A stretch of DNA of 14,007 nucleotides from Lachnospiraceae bacterium (GTDB lineage: Bacteria; Bacillota; Clostridia; Lachnospirales; Lachnospiraceae). Every line of letters begins with the position of its first letter. Positions within the stretch are counted from its first letter, which is position 1. The notes below the pieces were generated by a model. It searched no databases, had not been told where the DNA came from, and saw nothing but the letters and a program-made list of their open reading frames with translations. The DNA is taken from positions 1 to 14,007 of the forward strand of contig CAAFWV010000071.1 of assembly GCA_900766815.1 (NCBI GenBank), in the 5' to 3' direction. The position numbers and the translations under genes are program-made. Of the stretch, positions 6,461-12,882 are shown in pieces.

Positions 6461-8254
6461 CGCCTCGAATTCTTCTCTGGTTATGCGCTCCTTCTCTATC
6501 AGAAGAGCTGCCGATTTGTCCAGTATTTCGCGGTTTTCCAGGATGATGTTCTTAGCCTTCTCGTAGCAGTCATCTATGATGAACTTCACTTCCTTATCAA
6601 TCTCACCGGTGATGTATTCGCTATGGCTTCTCGGATGAGCGAGGTCACGTCCAATGAATACCTCTTCATCGTCATCATCGTAGTTGATGAGACCTAAGTG
6701 CTCTGACATACCATACTTGGTGACCATCTTGCGGGCGATGTTGGTCGCTCTCTTGATGTCGTTGGATGCGCCTGTTGTGATATCCCCGAAGACAATTTCT
6801 TCAGCGATTCTACCACCAAGCAGGGTCATGATGTCCTGAAGCATGGTATTGTTGGTCATGAACATCTCATCCTTCTCAGGAAGCGGCATGGTATAGCCTG
6901 CTGCTCCGGGACCTGTAGGTATTATCGAAATAGTATATACAGGGTTCATATCGGGCAGGAGGTGGAACAGAATGGCATGTCCCGACTCATGGTATGCCGT
7001 TATCTTCTTCTCCTTATCTGAGATAATCTTACTCTTCTTCTCAGAACCGATTCCCACCTTAATGAATGACTTTGTGACATCCTCCATGGTGATGAAGGCT
7101 CTGTTGTCCTTAGCAGCACAGATAGCCGATTCATTCAACAGATTCTCAAGGTCTGCACCGGTGAAGCCTGCCGTGGTCTGTGCCACACGCTTAAGGTCCA
7201 CATCCTCAGCTAAGGGTTTATTCCTTGCATGAATCTTCAGAATCTCTTCTCTGCCTGCAACATCGGGAGCGCCGACTGCTATCTTTCTGTCGAATCTTCC
7301 GGGACGCATAATGGCAGGGTCCAGAATATCCACACGGTTGGTTGCCGCCATGACGATGATACCCTCGTTCACACCGAAGCCGTCCATCTCGACCAGCATC
7401 TGATTAAGGGTCTGCTCTCTCTCATCGTGGCCACCGCCCATACCGGTACCACGACGTCTTGCAACGGCATCTATCTCATCAATAAAGATAATACATGGAG
7501 AATTCTTCTTGGCCTCCGCAAAGAGGTCTCTTACCCTGGATGCACCGACACCGACGAACATCTCCACAAAATCCGAACCTGAGATGCTGAAGAAGGGAAC
7601 ATCAGCTTCTCCCGCAACTGCCTTGGCAAGCAGGGTTTTACCTGTACCGGGAGCACCCTCAAGAAGCACACCCTTAGGTATTCTTGCTCCGACTTTGGTG
7701 TATTTCTCAGGGTCTTTAAGGAAATCGATTATCTCCTCCAGATCCTCCTTCTCTTCTCTGAGTCCTGCTACGTCGTCAAGCTTAGTCTTGGTATCGGAAT
7801 CAAGCTTAGCCCTGCTCTTGCCAAAGTTCATCATCTTGGCATTCGCTCCGCCTGCTCCACCGCCTGCACCCATCATGAAGAACAGCAGTGCTCCGACAGC
7901 AATAATTGATACGATGGGAAGCAAGTAATCTGACAGGAAATTGCCCTTCGGCACATCCTCCAGTATGGGGTCCACCCCGTACTGCTCCATTGTATCCTGA
8001 ATCTCGCCTACATCCGTTACATTAAGTTCTCTGTGATTGCCGTTCTTAAGCTCCACCTGGAGCACACCTGTTGGCACCTCCTTGTTGGGCTCAATCACAA
8101 CCTCAACCACATTGCCTGTCTGAAGGTCATTCTTAAACTGTCCCATGGTATAGCTGTTACTCACCACCCTGGATGAGGTATACCACACCATGAAAAGAAG
8201 AAAACCTATCATCATTATGAAATATATGTTAAATATCCTGTTATTACTCTTCAT
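6452..8254 (-). CDS. ftsH: ATP-dependent zinc metalloprotease FtsH
   Basis: Membrane-anchored AAA+ protease that degrades misfolded membrane proteins and regulatory proteins. Residues 7-25 are the first membrane segment, 35-108 the extracytoplasmic domain, 109-128 the second segment, then a Gly-rich linker (GAGGGAGGA, 129-137). The AAA+ domain has Walker A GAPGTGKT (200-207), Walker B IIFIDE (255-260), sensor AATNR (303-307) and the second region of homology MRPGRFDR (316-323). The protease domain carries the zinc motif HESGH (422-426), with Glu423 catalytic, and the third ligand Asp499 in GASNDIKRAT. The HEXXH centre is HESGH rather than the commoner HEAGH, which should not matter. Length 600 is slightly short of Bacillus FtsH because the C-terminal tail is brief. 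The start follows the hpt stop by 8 bases and its AGGA overlaps that stop codon, so translation is probably coupled. Confidence 0.97.
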   Translation of the reverse strand: MKSNNRIFNIYFIMMIGFLLFMVWYTSSRVVSNSYTMGQFKNDLQTGNVVEVVIEPNKEVPTGVLQVELKNGNHRELNVTDVGEIQDTMEQYGVDPILEDVPKGNFLSDYLLPIVSIIAVGALLFFMMGAGGGAGGANAKMMNFGKSRAKLDSDTKTKLDDVAGLREEKEDLEEIIDFLKDPEKYTKVGARIPKGVLLEGAPGTGKTLLAKAVAGEADVPFFSISGSDFVEMFVGVGASRVRDLFAEAKKNSPCIIFIDEIDAVARRRGTGMGGGHDEREQTLNQMLVEMDGFGVNEGIIVMAATNRVDILDPAIMRPGRFDRKIAVGAPDVAGREEILKIHARNKPLAEDVDLKRVAQTTAGFTGADLENLLNESAICAAKDNRAFITMEDVTKSFIKVGIGSEKKSKIISDKEKKITAYHESGHAILFHLLPDMNPVYTISIIPTGPGAAGYTMPLPEKDEMFMTNNTMLQDIMTLLGGRIAEEIVFGDITTGASNDIKRATNIARKMVTKYGMSEHLGLINYDDDDEEVFIGRDLAHPRSHSEYITGEIDKEVKFIIDDCYEKAKNIILENREILDKSAALLIEKERITREEFEALF

Positions 8255-8262
8255 AAATAATC

Positions 8263-8787
8263 CTAATCAAACACAACCTCTCCTATATAAGGCAGATTCC
8301 TGTATCTCTGGTCATAATCAAGACCATAGCCTACCACAAACTTATCCGGGATTCTGAAGCCCACATAGTCCATCTTAACGTCCACCTCACGTCTGTCGGG
8401 CTTATCCAGAAGCGCACATAATCTGATGCTCTTCGGTCCCCTCTCCATAAGAATCTTAGGCAGAAGGTTAAGTGTATTACCGGAATCAATAATATCCTCA
8501 ACGATCAGCACCTCCTTACCGGCAATGGATTCTGACACGTCCATCTTAATCGATACCTGTCCGCTGCTGACCGTGCCGCCGCCATAGCTTGACACCTTCA
8601 TGAAATCAATATTCACAGGCACCGTGATACGCTTGGCAAGCTCACAGGCGAAAAAGCTCGCGCCCTTAAGAATACAGATAAGGAAAATCTCCTTGCCTTC
8701 ATAGTCCCTGCTTATCTGCTCTCCAAGCTCTGCAATACGTGCATTAATCTCTTCTTCCGATAACATTACATTGATATGTTCAGCCAT
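8263..8787 (-). CDS. hpt: Hypoxanthine phosphoribosyltransferase
   Basis: Purine salvage enzyme that joins hypoxanthine (and usually guanine) to PRPP to give IMP or GMP. The PRPP-binding motif VLIVEDIIDSGNTL (93-106) has the paired acidic residues Glu97 and Asp98. The flexible loop that closes over the active site is SSYGGGTVSSG (66-76). KGASFFACEL (41-50) and DKFVVGYGLDYDQRYRNLPYIG (148-169) are the other family blocks, the latter holding the base-binding site. The length of 174 residues is normal. The start codon directly follows the tilS stop (TAGATG) with GAGGTGG inside the end of tilS, so the two are translated in a coupled way. Placement between tilS and ftsH is the conserved Firmicutes order. 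Confidence 0.96.
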   Translation of the reverse strand: MAEHINVMLSEEEINARIAELGEQISRDYEGKEIFLICILKGASFFACELAKRITVPVNIDFMKVSSYGGGTVSSGQVSIKMDVSESIAGKEVLIVEDIIDSGNTLNLLPKILMERGPKSIRLCALLDKPDRREVDVKMDYVGFRIPDKFVVGYGLDYDQRYRNLPYIGEVVFD

Positions 8788-10308
8788 CTAATCCACCTCA
8801 ACCATAAGAATTCTCGTTGTACTCTCACTAACCTTCACATCCGCACTTATACGGTGACCCATTACCCAGATTATTCCCTTGCCTGACGCAAGCAGAAGCA
8901 CCTTATCGCGCTTAAGTCTATCAATCTTAGCATTAATCATATATGCTTTAACCGACTGCCTGTCACCTTTGTCATTGATGACGATATAGTCACCGCTTCG
9001 TCTGGTTCTTATGCACAACTCATTGTTAATTTTATCATAATCAAAGCACTTAGTATACTCTAAAGGCCTTGTATAATCCTCATTCCCTTTTGGGAAAAGC
9101 GTAAGCTTACAGGTCCTAAAATCAGGCAGCTTAATGGTCAGACTGCCTTCACGGATAAGCTTCTGTGTATCAATACTTATATTTATCTCAGTACCGGTAT
9201 CCCCCGAAGCGGATGAAAGTGAGTCATCGGGCGCTTTTGCCCGGATGATAACCGATTCATAGCCTGATTGAGCATAGAGATTATAGGGTAAGTCAAGTGT
9301 TGCACTTCCTTCGTGGGTAAACAAACTGCATACCGCATCCACATGACGCCTGGTGATGTCCTTGCGATGCGGCGTAAGGTAGGCAAAGGCTTTGAGGATG
9401 AGCTCTCTCTGCATAAGCTCATGGCAGGCAAGAAAGGCAATCCTGTTGATTGTAACTATCGGCTCAGTATTCTCATTTATTCCGGGTGCTTCTGAGTGTT
9501 CCGCTGTAGCCTTAGTGTTACTTACGATACTCTCGCCGTCAATTATGCTACTGCCCATATCGGATTCATGTGAATTATCCGATACGGTGATGACCCTGTC
9601 CTTTACCTTACTTAGCTCGCTTTCGATAAAGTCCTCGATAAGCAGGGCGTCGCTGCCCATATTTGCTATATGCCCGATGGCCCTGTCATTAATCTTCTCA
9701 CTAAGATAGGGCAGAACCTCAAGTCTTATCTTATTCCTCGTATAATCCGTACTGAGATTAGTCTCATCCACACAGAAGGATACATTCTTCCGGGTAAGAT
9801 AGGCCTCAATCTCATTTCTGCTTATGTTTATTAGCGGTCTTATTATTCTGCCGTTTACGGGCGCGATTCCACACAGCCCGTGTATACCGCTTCCGCGACA
9901 TATATTCATAATTACGGTTTCGGCTACATCATTCATATGATGTCCGACCGCAATTTTATCCATATTAAGTGAATCAAATTCTCTGTAACGAAGCTCGCGT
10001 GCCGCTTCCTCCGTCGACATATGATGCTTAATGCAATAGCTCTTAACATCCACACTTCTGACAATAAGCGGGACATCCAGACTCTCACAGAGCGATTCTG
10101 CGAAGCTTTGGTCTCTAAGTGCCGTCTCTCTGAGATTATGATTAATATGGATGGCTGTCAGGGAAAAATCCTGCCTCTCAAGCCTGTATTTGCACAGATT
10201 AAGCAGGAGCGCAACGGAGTCCGCTCCGCCGGATAGGCCTACAAGCACCCTGTCGCCATTATCAATCATATGAAATTGGTTAAGAGTATTCCTAACCGCG
10301 GCAATCAT
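8788..10308 (-). CDS. tilS: tRNA(Ile)-lysidine synthetase
   Basis: Modifies C34 of the tRNA-Ile with anticodon CAU to lysidine using ATP and lysine, so that it reads AUA instead of AUG. The N-terminal PP-loop ATPase domain has SGGADS (26-31) at the nucleotide site, HINHNLR (54-60) and GHHMNDVAET (122-131). The C-terminal TilS domain is recognisable from about 425 to 506 (CIRTRRSGDYIVI; then VKAYMINAKIDRLKRD). The length of 506 exceeds the 420-480 of many homologues. One reason is a Ser/Asn/Glu-rich segment at about 235-285 between the catalytic and substrate-binding parts, which looks disordered; a second low-complexity stretch lies at 359-375. The start follows the divIC stop by 2 bases, with GAGGGGG overlapping the divIC end. 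Essential in most bacteria. Confidence 0.95.
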   Translation of the reverse strand: MIAAVRNTLNQFHMIDNGDRVLVGLSGGADSVALLLNLCKYRLERQDFSLTAIHINHNLRETALRDQSFAESLCESLDVPLIVRSVDVKSYCIKHHMSTEEAARELRYREFDSLNMDKIAVGHHMNDVAETVIMNICRGSGIHGLCGIAPVNGRIIRPLINISRNEIEAYLTRKNVSFCVDETNLSTDYTRNKIRLEVLPYLSEKINDRAIGHIANMGSDALLIEDFIESELSKVKDRVITVSDNSHESDMGSSIIDGESIVSNTKATAEHSEAPGINENTEPIVTINRIAFLACHELMQRELILKAFAYLTPHRKDITRRHVDAVCSLFTHEGSATLDLPYNLYAQSGYESVIIRAKAPDDSLSSASGDTGTEINISIDTQKLIREGSLTIKLPDFRTCKLTLFPKGNEDYTRPLEYTKCFDYDKINNELCIRTRRSGDYIVINDKGDRQSVKAYMINAKIDRLKRDKVLLLASGKGIIWVMGHRISADVKVSESTTRILMVEVD

Positions 10309-10310
10309 TA

Positions 10311-10625
10311 CTAATCCCCCTCTTTAAAGACAATCTCATCGTCCTTAACCAGTCCCAGCTTTTCCTTAGCCATGTCCTCGACGAATTTCTTGGTTTTGGT
10401 ATATTTACCGTATTCCTCGATTTCTTCGCTTCTTCGCTTCTCTTCCTCTATCTGCTCTTCAAGCATGGCCTGCTTCCTGTCATATTCACGCTGCTTCACC
10501 ATGATATTGTGTCTTCCGACACCAACGATAATGATAAGCAGAATAAGGATGATTATTATCAGTATAACCGATACCGTATTGGGATTTTTCTTCCTGCCAT
10601 GTCGTCTCAAATAACGATTTCTCAT
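10311..10625 (-). CDS. divIC: Septum formation initiator, FtsB/DivIC family
   Basis: Bitopic membrane protein of the divisome; in Bacillus it works with FtsL and DivIB in controlling septal wall synthesis. The 104 residues show the family layout: a basic cytoplasmic N-terminus (RNRYLRRHGRKK), one membrane helix (17-36, nearly all Ile, Leu and Val), an extracytoplasmic coiled coil rich in Glu, Lys and Arg (about 43-72), and the C-terminal motif FVEDMAKEKLGLVKDDEIVF. Its start overlaps the stop of rqcP by 4 bases (ATGA), and its nearest purine-rich box (AGGAG) is too far upstream to be ideal, so it probably depends on translation of rqcP. Gene order next to rqcP and before tilS supports DivIC rather than another FtsB-like protein. 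Confidence 0.9.
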   Translation of the reverse strand: MRNRYLRRHGRKKNPNTVSVILIIIILILLIIIVGVGRHNIMVKQREYDRKQAMLEEQIEEEKRRSEEIEEYGKYTKTKKFVEDMAKEKLGLVKDDEIVFKEGD

Positions 10626-10861
10626 AGATATCTGTAGAGCTCCTTGGCTTCGTCCTTCTTAACAGTCTCTTCTACTGCCAGTACTTCCACATTTACTTCC
10701 TTGTTGCCGAATTTGATGGTAATCTTATCGCCCACCTTCACATTGTAGCCTGCCTTGGCGACATTGCCGTTGACCAGCACCCTGTCTGCGTCACAGGCCT
10801 CATTGGCAACCGTTCTTCTCTTTATAAGTCTTGATACCTTAAGGTATTTATCCAGTCTCAT
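10622..10861 (-). CDS. rqcP: S4-domain RNA-binding protein RqcP (YabO)
   Basis: Small S4-domain protein that, in Bacillus, binds the 50S subunit with RqcH and supports alanine tailing of stalled nascent chains (ribosome-associated quality control). The 79 residues are close to Bacillus YabO in length. The start MRLDKYLKVSRLIKRRT is almost identical to what I recall of Bacillus YabO, and VLVNGNVAKAGYNVKVGDKI is the S4 core. The reading frame continues to a TTG at 10876, but the ATG at 10859-10861 is preceded by AGGA at a suitable spacing and gives the conserved N-terminus, so I use it. Upstream lies hup, 78 bases away behind a hairpin; downstream it overlaps divIC. Heat-shock protein Hsp15 is a relative, but the context favours RqcP. 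Confidence 0.93.
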   Translation of the reverse strand: MRLDKYLKVSRLIKRRTVANEACDADRVLVNGNVAKAGYNVKVGDKITIKFGNKEVNVEVLAVEETVKKDEAKELYRYL

Positions 10862-10874
10862 ATTATTCCTAACC

Positions 10875-10908
10875 AAAATTAGCAGGGTTTAACAACCCTG
10901 CCAATTTT
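10875..10908 (-). terminator. Intercistronic hairpin after hup, probably a partial terminator
   Basis: On the minus strand AAAATTGGCAGGGTT and AACCCTGCTAATTTT pair over 15 bases (one G-U) around loop GTTA. The core GCAGGGTT/AACCCTGC is strong and is followed by TAATTTT, a broken T run. It stands 31 bases after the hup stop and 13 bases before the rqcP start. Incomplete termination or 3'-end protection of hup mRNA here would keep HU far above RqcP. Confidence 0.7.
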
Positions 10909-10939
10909 ATCAATCATGTTTGCTTAATTAGTCTTAAGA

Positions 10940-11215
10940 TTATGCGTTCACAAGATCCTTAAGAGCCTTACCGGCCTTGAACTTAGGAGCCTTAGTAGCT
11001 GCAATCTTCATTGTAGCACCTGTCTGAGGATTTCTACCCTCTCTTGCTGCTCTCTCAGAAACCTCGAATGTACCGAATCCAACTAACTGAATCTTCTCAC
11101 CCTTCTTAAGCTCTGCTGCTACTGTGTCTGTAAAAGCCTTAAGAGCTGCCTCAGCGTCCTTCTTAGAAATATTAGCCTGCTCTGCGATAGCTGCAACTAA
11201 TTCTGTCTTGTTCAT
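10940..11215 (-). CDS. hup: HU family nucleoid DNA-binding protein
   Basis: Abundant histone-like protein that bends and compacts DNA as a dimer. The 91 residues match HU along their length. The N-terminal helices start MNKTELVAAIAEQANISKKDAE. The beta-sheet core is IQLVGFGTFEVSERAAREGRN. The DNA-gripping arm contains GRNPQTG (60-66), whose Pro63 is the intercalating residue, and the C-terminal helix is FKAGKALKDLV. AGGAGG (11224-11229) lies 8 bases before the ATG, an excellent ribosome binding site suited to a highly expressed protein. It is the first gene behind the strong promoter at 11277-11305. HU rather than IHF, because a single gene of homodimer type sits in the usual Firmicutes location beside rqcP. 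Confidence 0.97.
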   Translation of the reverse strand: MNKTELVAAIAEQANISKKDAEAALKAFTDTVAAELKKGEKIQLVGFGTFEVSERAAREGRNPQTGATMKIAATKAPKFKAGKALKDLVNA

Positions 11216-11276
11216 GGAAATTTCCTCCTAGATTACTAATGTAATATTTTGCGCCCCCTATTAGACGCCTATACTA

Positions 11277-11305
11277 TATATAGCCTTTTTTTGGTTCCTT
11301 GTCAA
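11277..11305 (-). promoter_or_regulatory. Strong promoter of hup and the downstream block
   Basis: TTGACA (consensus -35, 11300-11305), a 17-base spacer and TATATA (-10, 11277-11282) on the minus strand. The leader to hup would be about 55 bases. No other convincing promoter is seen between hup and ftsH, so this one probably drives rqcP, divIC, tilS, hpt and ftsH as well. Confidence 0.8.
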
Positions 11306-11312
11306 CCAAAAA
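11288..11312. promoter_or_regulatory. Inverted repeat across the hup -35 box
   Basis: TTTTTGGTT (11288-11296) and AACCAAAAA (11304-11312) form a perfect 9-base inverted repeat with 7 bases between. The right arm overlaps the -35 box and the left arm lies in the spacer. A protein bound here would occlude RNA polymerase, so an operator is plausible. It is not a terminator for the gene upstream, since no T run follows on the minus strand. Confidence 0.35.
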
Positions 11313-11358
11313 TCCCCCTAAAACCTTGAAATTACACGCATTTTGCGCAATTATCCCC

Positions 11359-12795
11359 TTAATCGTCCTCAGCGTCCTCATCTGAGTCTTCGTCTGCGTC
11401 CTCCCTTATGAGGTCGGCAAAGGAGAATACCTCATCCTTCCTGCTGTTATCTATTCCGATTGTATAGGTTCTGGTCAGGTACTCTGCCAGTCGCAGCGTA
11501 ATCTCATGCTTGCCGCTAACCTTGGTAAACGATGCCGGAGCCACGCCCACATAGCTTCCGTCCACATAGACCTCAGCTCCCACGGGAGTCGCGATAGTCA
11601 CCTTATATCCATCCACCCTGCTGCCCTCATCGGATACGCTCACTGCCTCTGTCGGTACGGCAACCGTAGGCATTGGCGTAGGTGTAACAGTAGCTGAGAC
11701 AGTCGGCGTAACAACAGGCGTAACCCCGTCCACAGCAACCGATAACGTAGGCGACACGCTCTTACTGTCTGTTGGTTCAAGAGTAATGTCAAGAGTCGCG
11801 TTTTTCGTGCCCACCTTGATATACTGAGTCAGGGTCTGATAGCCGTCTGCCTTAGCCATAAGCTGGTGAATGCCGAAGCTAAGAAGCACCGGCGCCGATG
11901 TATCCACGCTCTCACCGTCTATATAAACTGTCGCATCCGACGGCGACGTAACGAGGATGACCGTACCCTCTGCCTCGGGCTCGGTGAAATTGGTCTCATT
12001 AAGCTCAACCACACATTCCTCGCCCTCCCTGACTTCATATTCCTCCTCAAAGGTAACACTTCCCTTGCTCAGAGCCACGCTGACCCTTCCTGTAGGCACA
12101 GCAATCAGCATATCCTTCGTAACCTTTTTAATCATGCGCTTATTTATCTCAATCCAGCCGCCTTCGAAATAATCCGCGCCACTAAGCCTCAGATATCCGT
12201 GTCCGTCTGTAATGTTTATGCTGATAACCCTGGAATCAATGCCTCTGACCCTGATTCCGTCTACGGCATTGATGTCCATAAGCTCTGCGGGTCTGCCGTC
12301 GCTAAACACCAGCGCCCCATCAAGCTTATATTCCTTCGGGCCGATTATCATCCTCTTATTATCCTCTTCTATGGCAAAATCGCCCTCCGAGTCAATAACA
12401 AAGGCCGAGGGTGATTCCTTAACTGAGTTAAGGAGCTTCTTCGTCTTAAGGAATGTTATGTCAACTATGCTTCCGACCTCCACCTGCTCCACAGTCATTG
12501 CAGAGTCGTATTTATCATAGAATTTGGTGGCTCCATCGTAATTTAGGGTATATTTCTTACCAAGCTCAAGACATAAGAAGGTGATAGTCTTATTCTCTGC
12601 ATCCCTGCCAAGAATTACCGCCTCGTTATCAACACTGTCATACATGCCTGCCTTGGTTACTACGAAGCCGGTATCGTCACTCTCACTCATGGCTTCTGCC
12701 AGGGTCTGCTTATTAGCTGAGCAGCCTTGAAGCATTATAAGACTAACAGACAGTAAAAAATATGCAATTATCCGTTTGATTGTTGTTCTGTACAT
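11359..12795 (-). CDS. Lipoprotein with two PEGA domains
   Basis: Predicted surface lipoprotein of unknown function, 478 residues. The N-terminus has two Arg and a Lys, a hydrophobic stretch and the lipobox LQGC with Cys25 as the lipidated residue. Residues about 40-275 contain no domain I can name but are rich in beta-strand-like sequence. PEGA repeat 1 is about 277-341 (ATVYIDGESVDTSAPVLLSF) and PEGA repeat 2 about 396-460 (AEVYVDGSYVGVAPASFTKV). Between them is a Thr/Pro/Val linker (342-395) with repeated TPT-type units, typical of an extended wall-crossing segment. The last 15 residues are almost all Asp and Glu. An in-frame stop lies two codons before the ATG, so the start is firm although the ribosome binding site is weak. 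It is downstream of cca by 87 bases and upstream of hup, which has its own promoter. Confidence 0.85.
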   Translation of the reverse strand: MYRTTIKRIIAYFLLSVSLIMLQGCSANKQTLAEAMSESDDTGFVVTKAGMYDSVDNEAVILGRDAENKTITFLCLELGKKYTLNYDGATKFYDKYDSAMTVEQVEVGSIVDITFLKTKKLLNSVKESPSAFVIDSEGDFAIEEDNKRMIIGPKEYKLDGALVFSDGRPAELMDINAVDGIRVRGIDSRVISINITDGHGYLRLSGADYFEGGWIEINKRMIKKVTKDMLIAVPTGRVSVALSKGSVTFEEEYEVREGEECVVELNETNFTEPEAEGTVILVTSPSDATVYIDGESVDTSAPVLLSFGIHQLMAKADGYQTLTQYIKVGTKNATLDITLEPTDSKSVSPTLSVAVDGVTPVVTPTVSATVTPTPMPTVAVPTEAVSVSDEGSRVDGYKVTIATPVGAEVYVDGSYVGVAPASFTKVSGKHEITLRLAEYLTRTYTIGIDNSRKDEVFSFADLIREDADEDSDEDAEDD

Positions 12796-12882
12796 ATTCT
12801 ATTTCTATATTTATAGATTCAGATAGACCTGCCGGCCTTCTATCTCCTGTAGAGTAATGTTCTAATTTAAGATTATACATTA
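12796..12882 (-). other. Gap between cca and the PEGA lipoprotein gene
   Basis: On the minus strand this gap begins with a TATAAT (12872-12877) that lacks a recognisable -35 box at the right distance, and contains a hairpin GATAGA/TCTATC (arms 12839-12844 and 12822-12827) around a loop with GCCGGC. There is no T run after it, so I do not call a terminator. The lipoprotein gene may be read through from cca or have a weak promoter here. Confidence 0.3.

Noticed and set aside
10862..10876. Longer N-terminus of RqcP from TTG at 10876
   Set aside because: The extra five residues are encoded by the ribosome binding site AGGA itself; the ATG at 10859-10861 gives the conserved MRLDKYLKVSR start.
11866..12414. 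Open frame of 182 codons on the plus strand
   Set aside because: It is antisense to the PEGA lipoprotein gene, whose lipobox and PEGA repeats are clear; composition is unlike a real protein, with many His, Arg and Cys.
12822..12844. Hairpin GATAGA/TCTATC as a terminator for cca
   Set aside because: The stem is only 6 base pairs and no T run follows on the minus strand.
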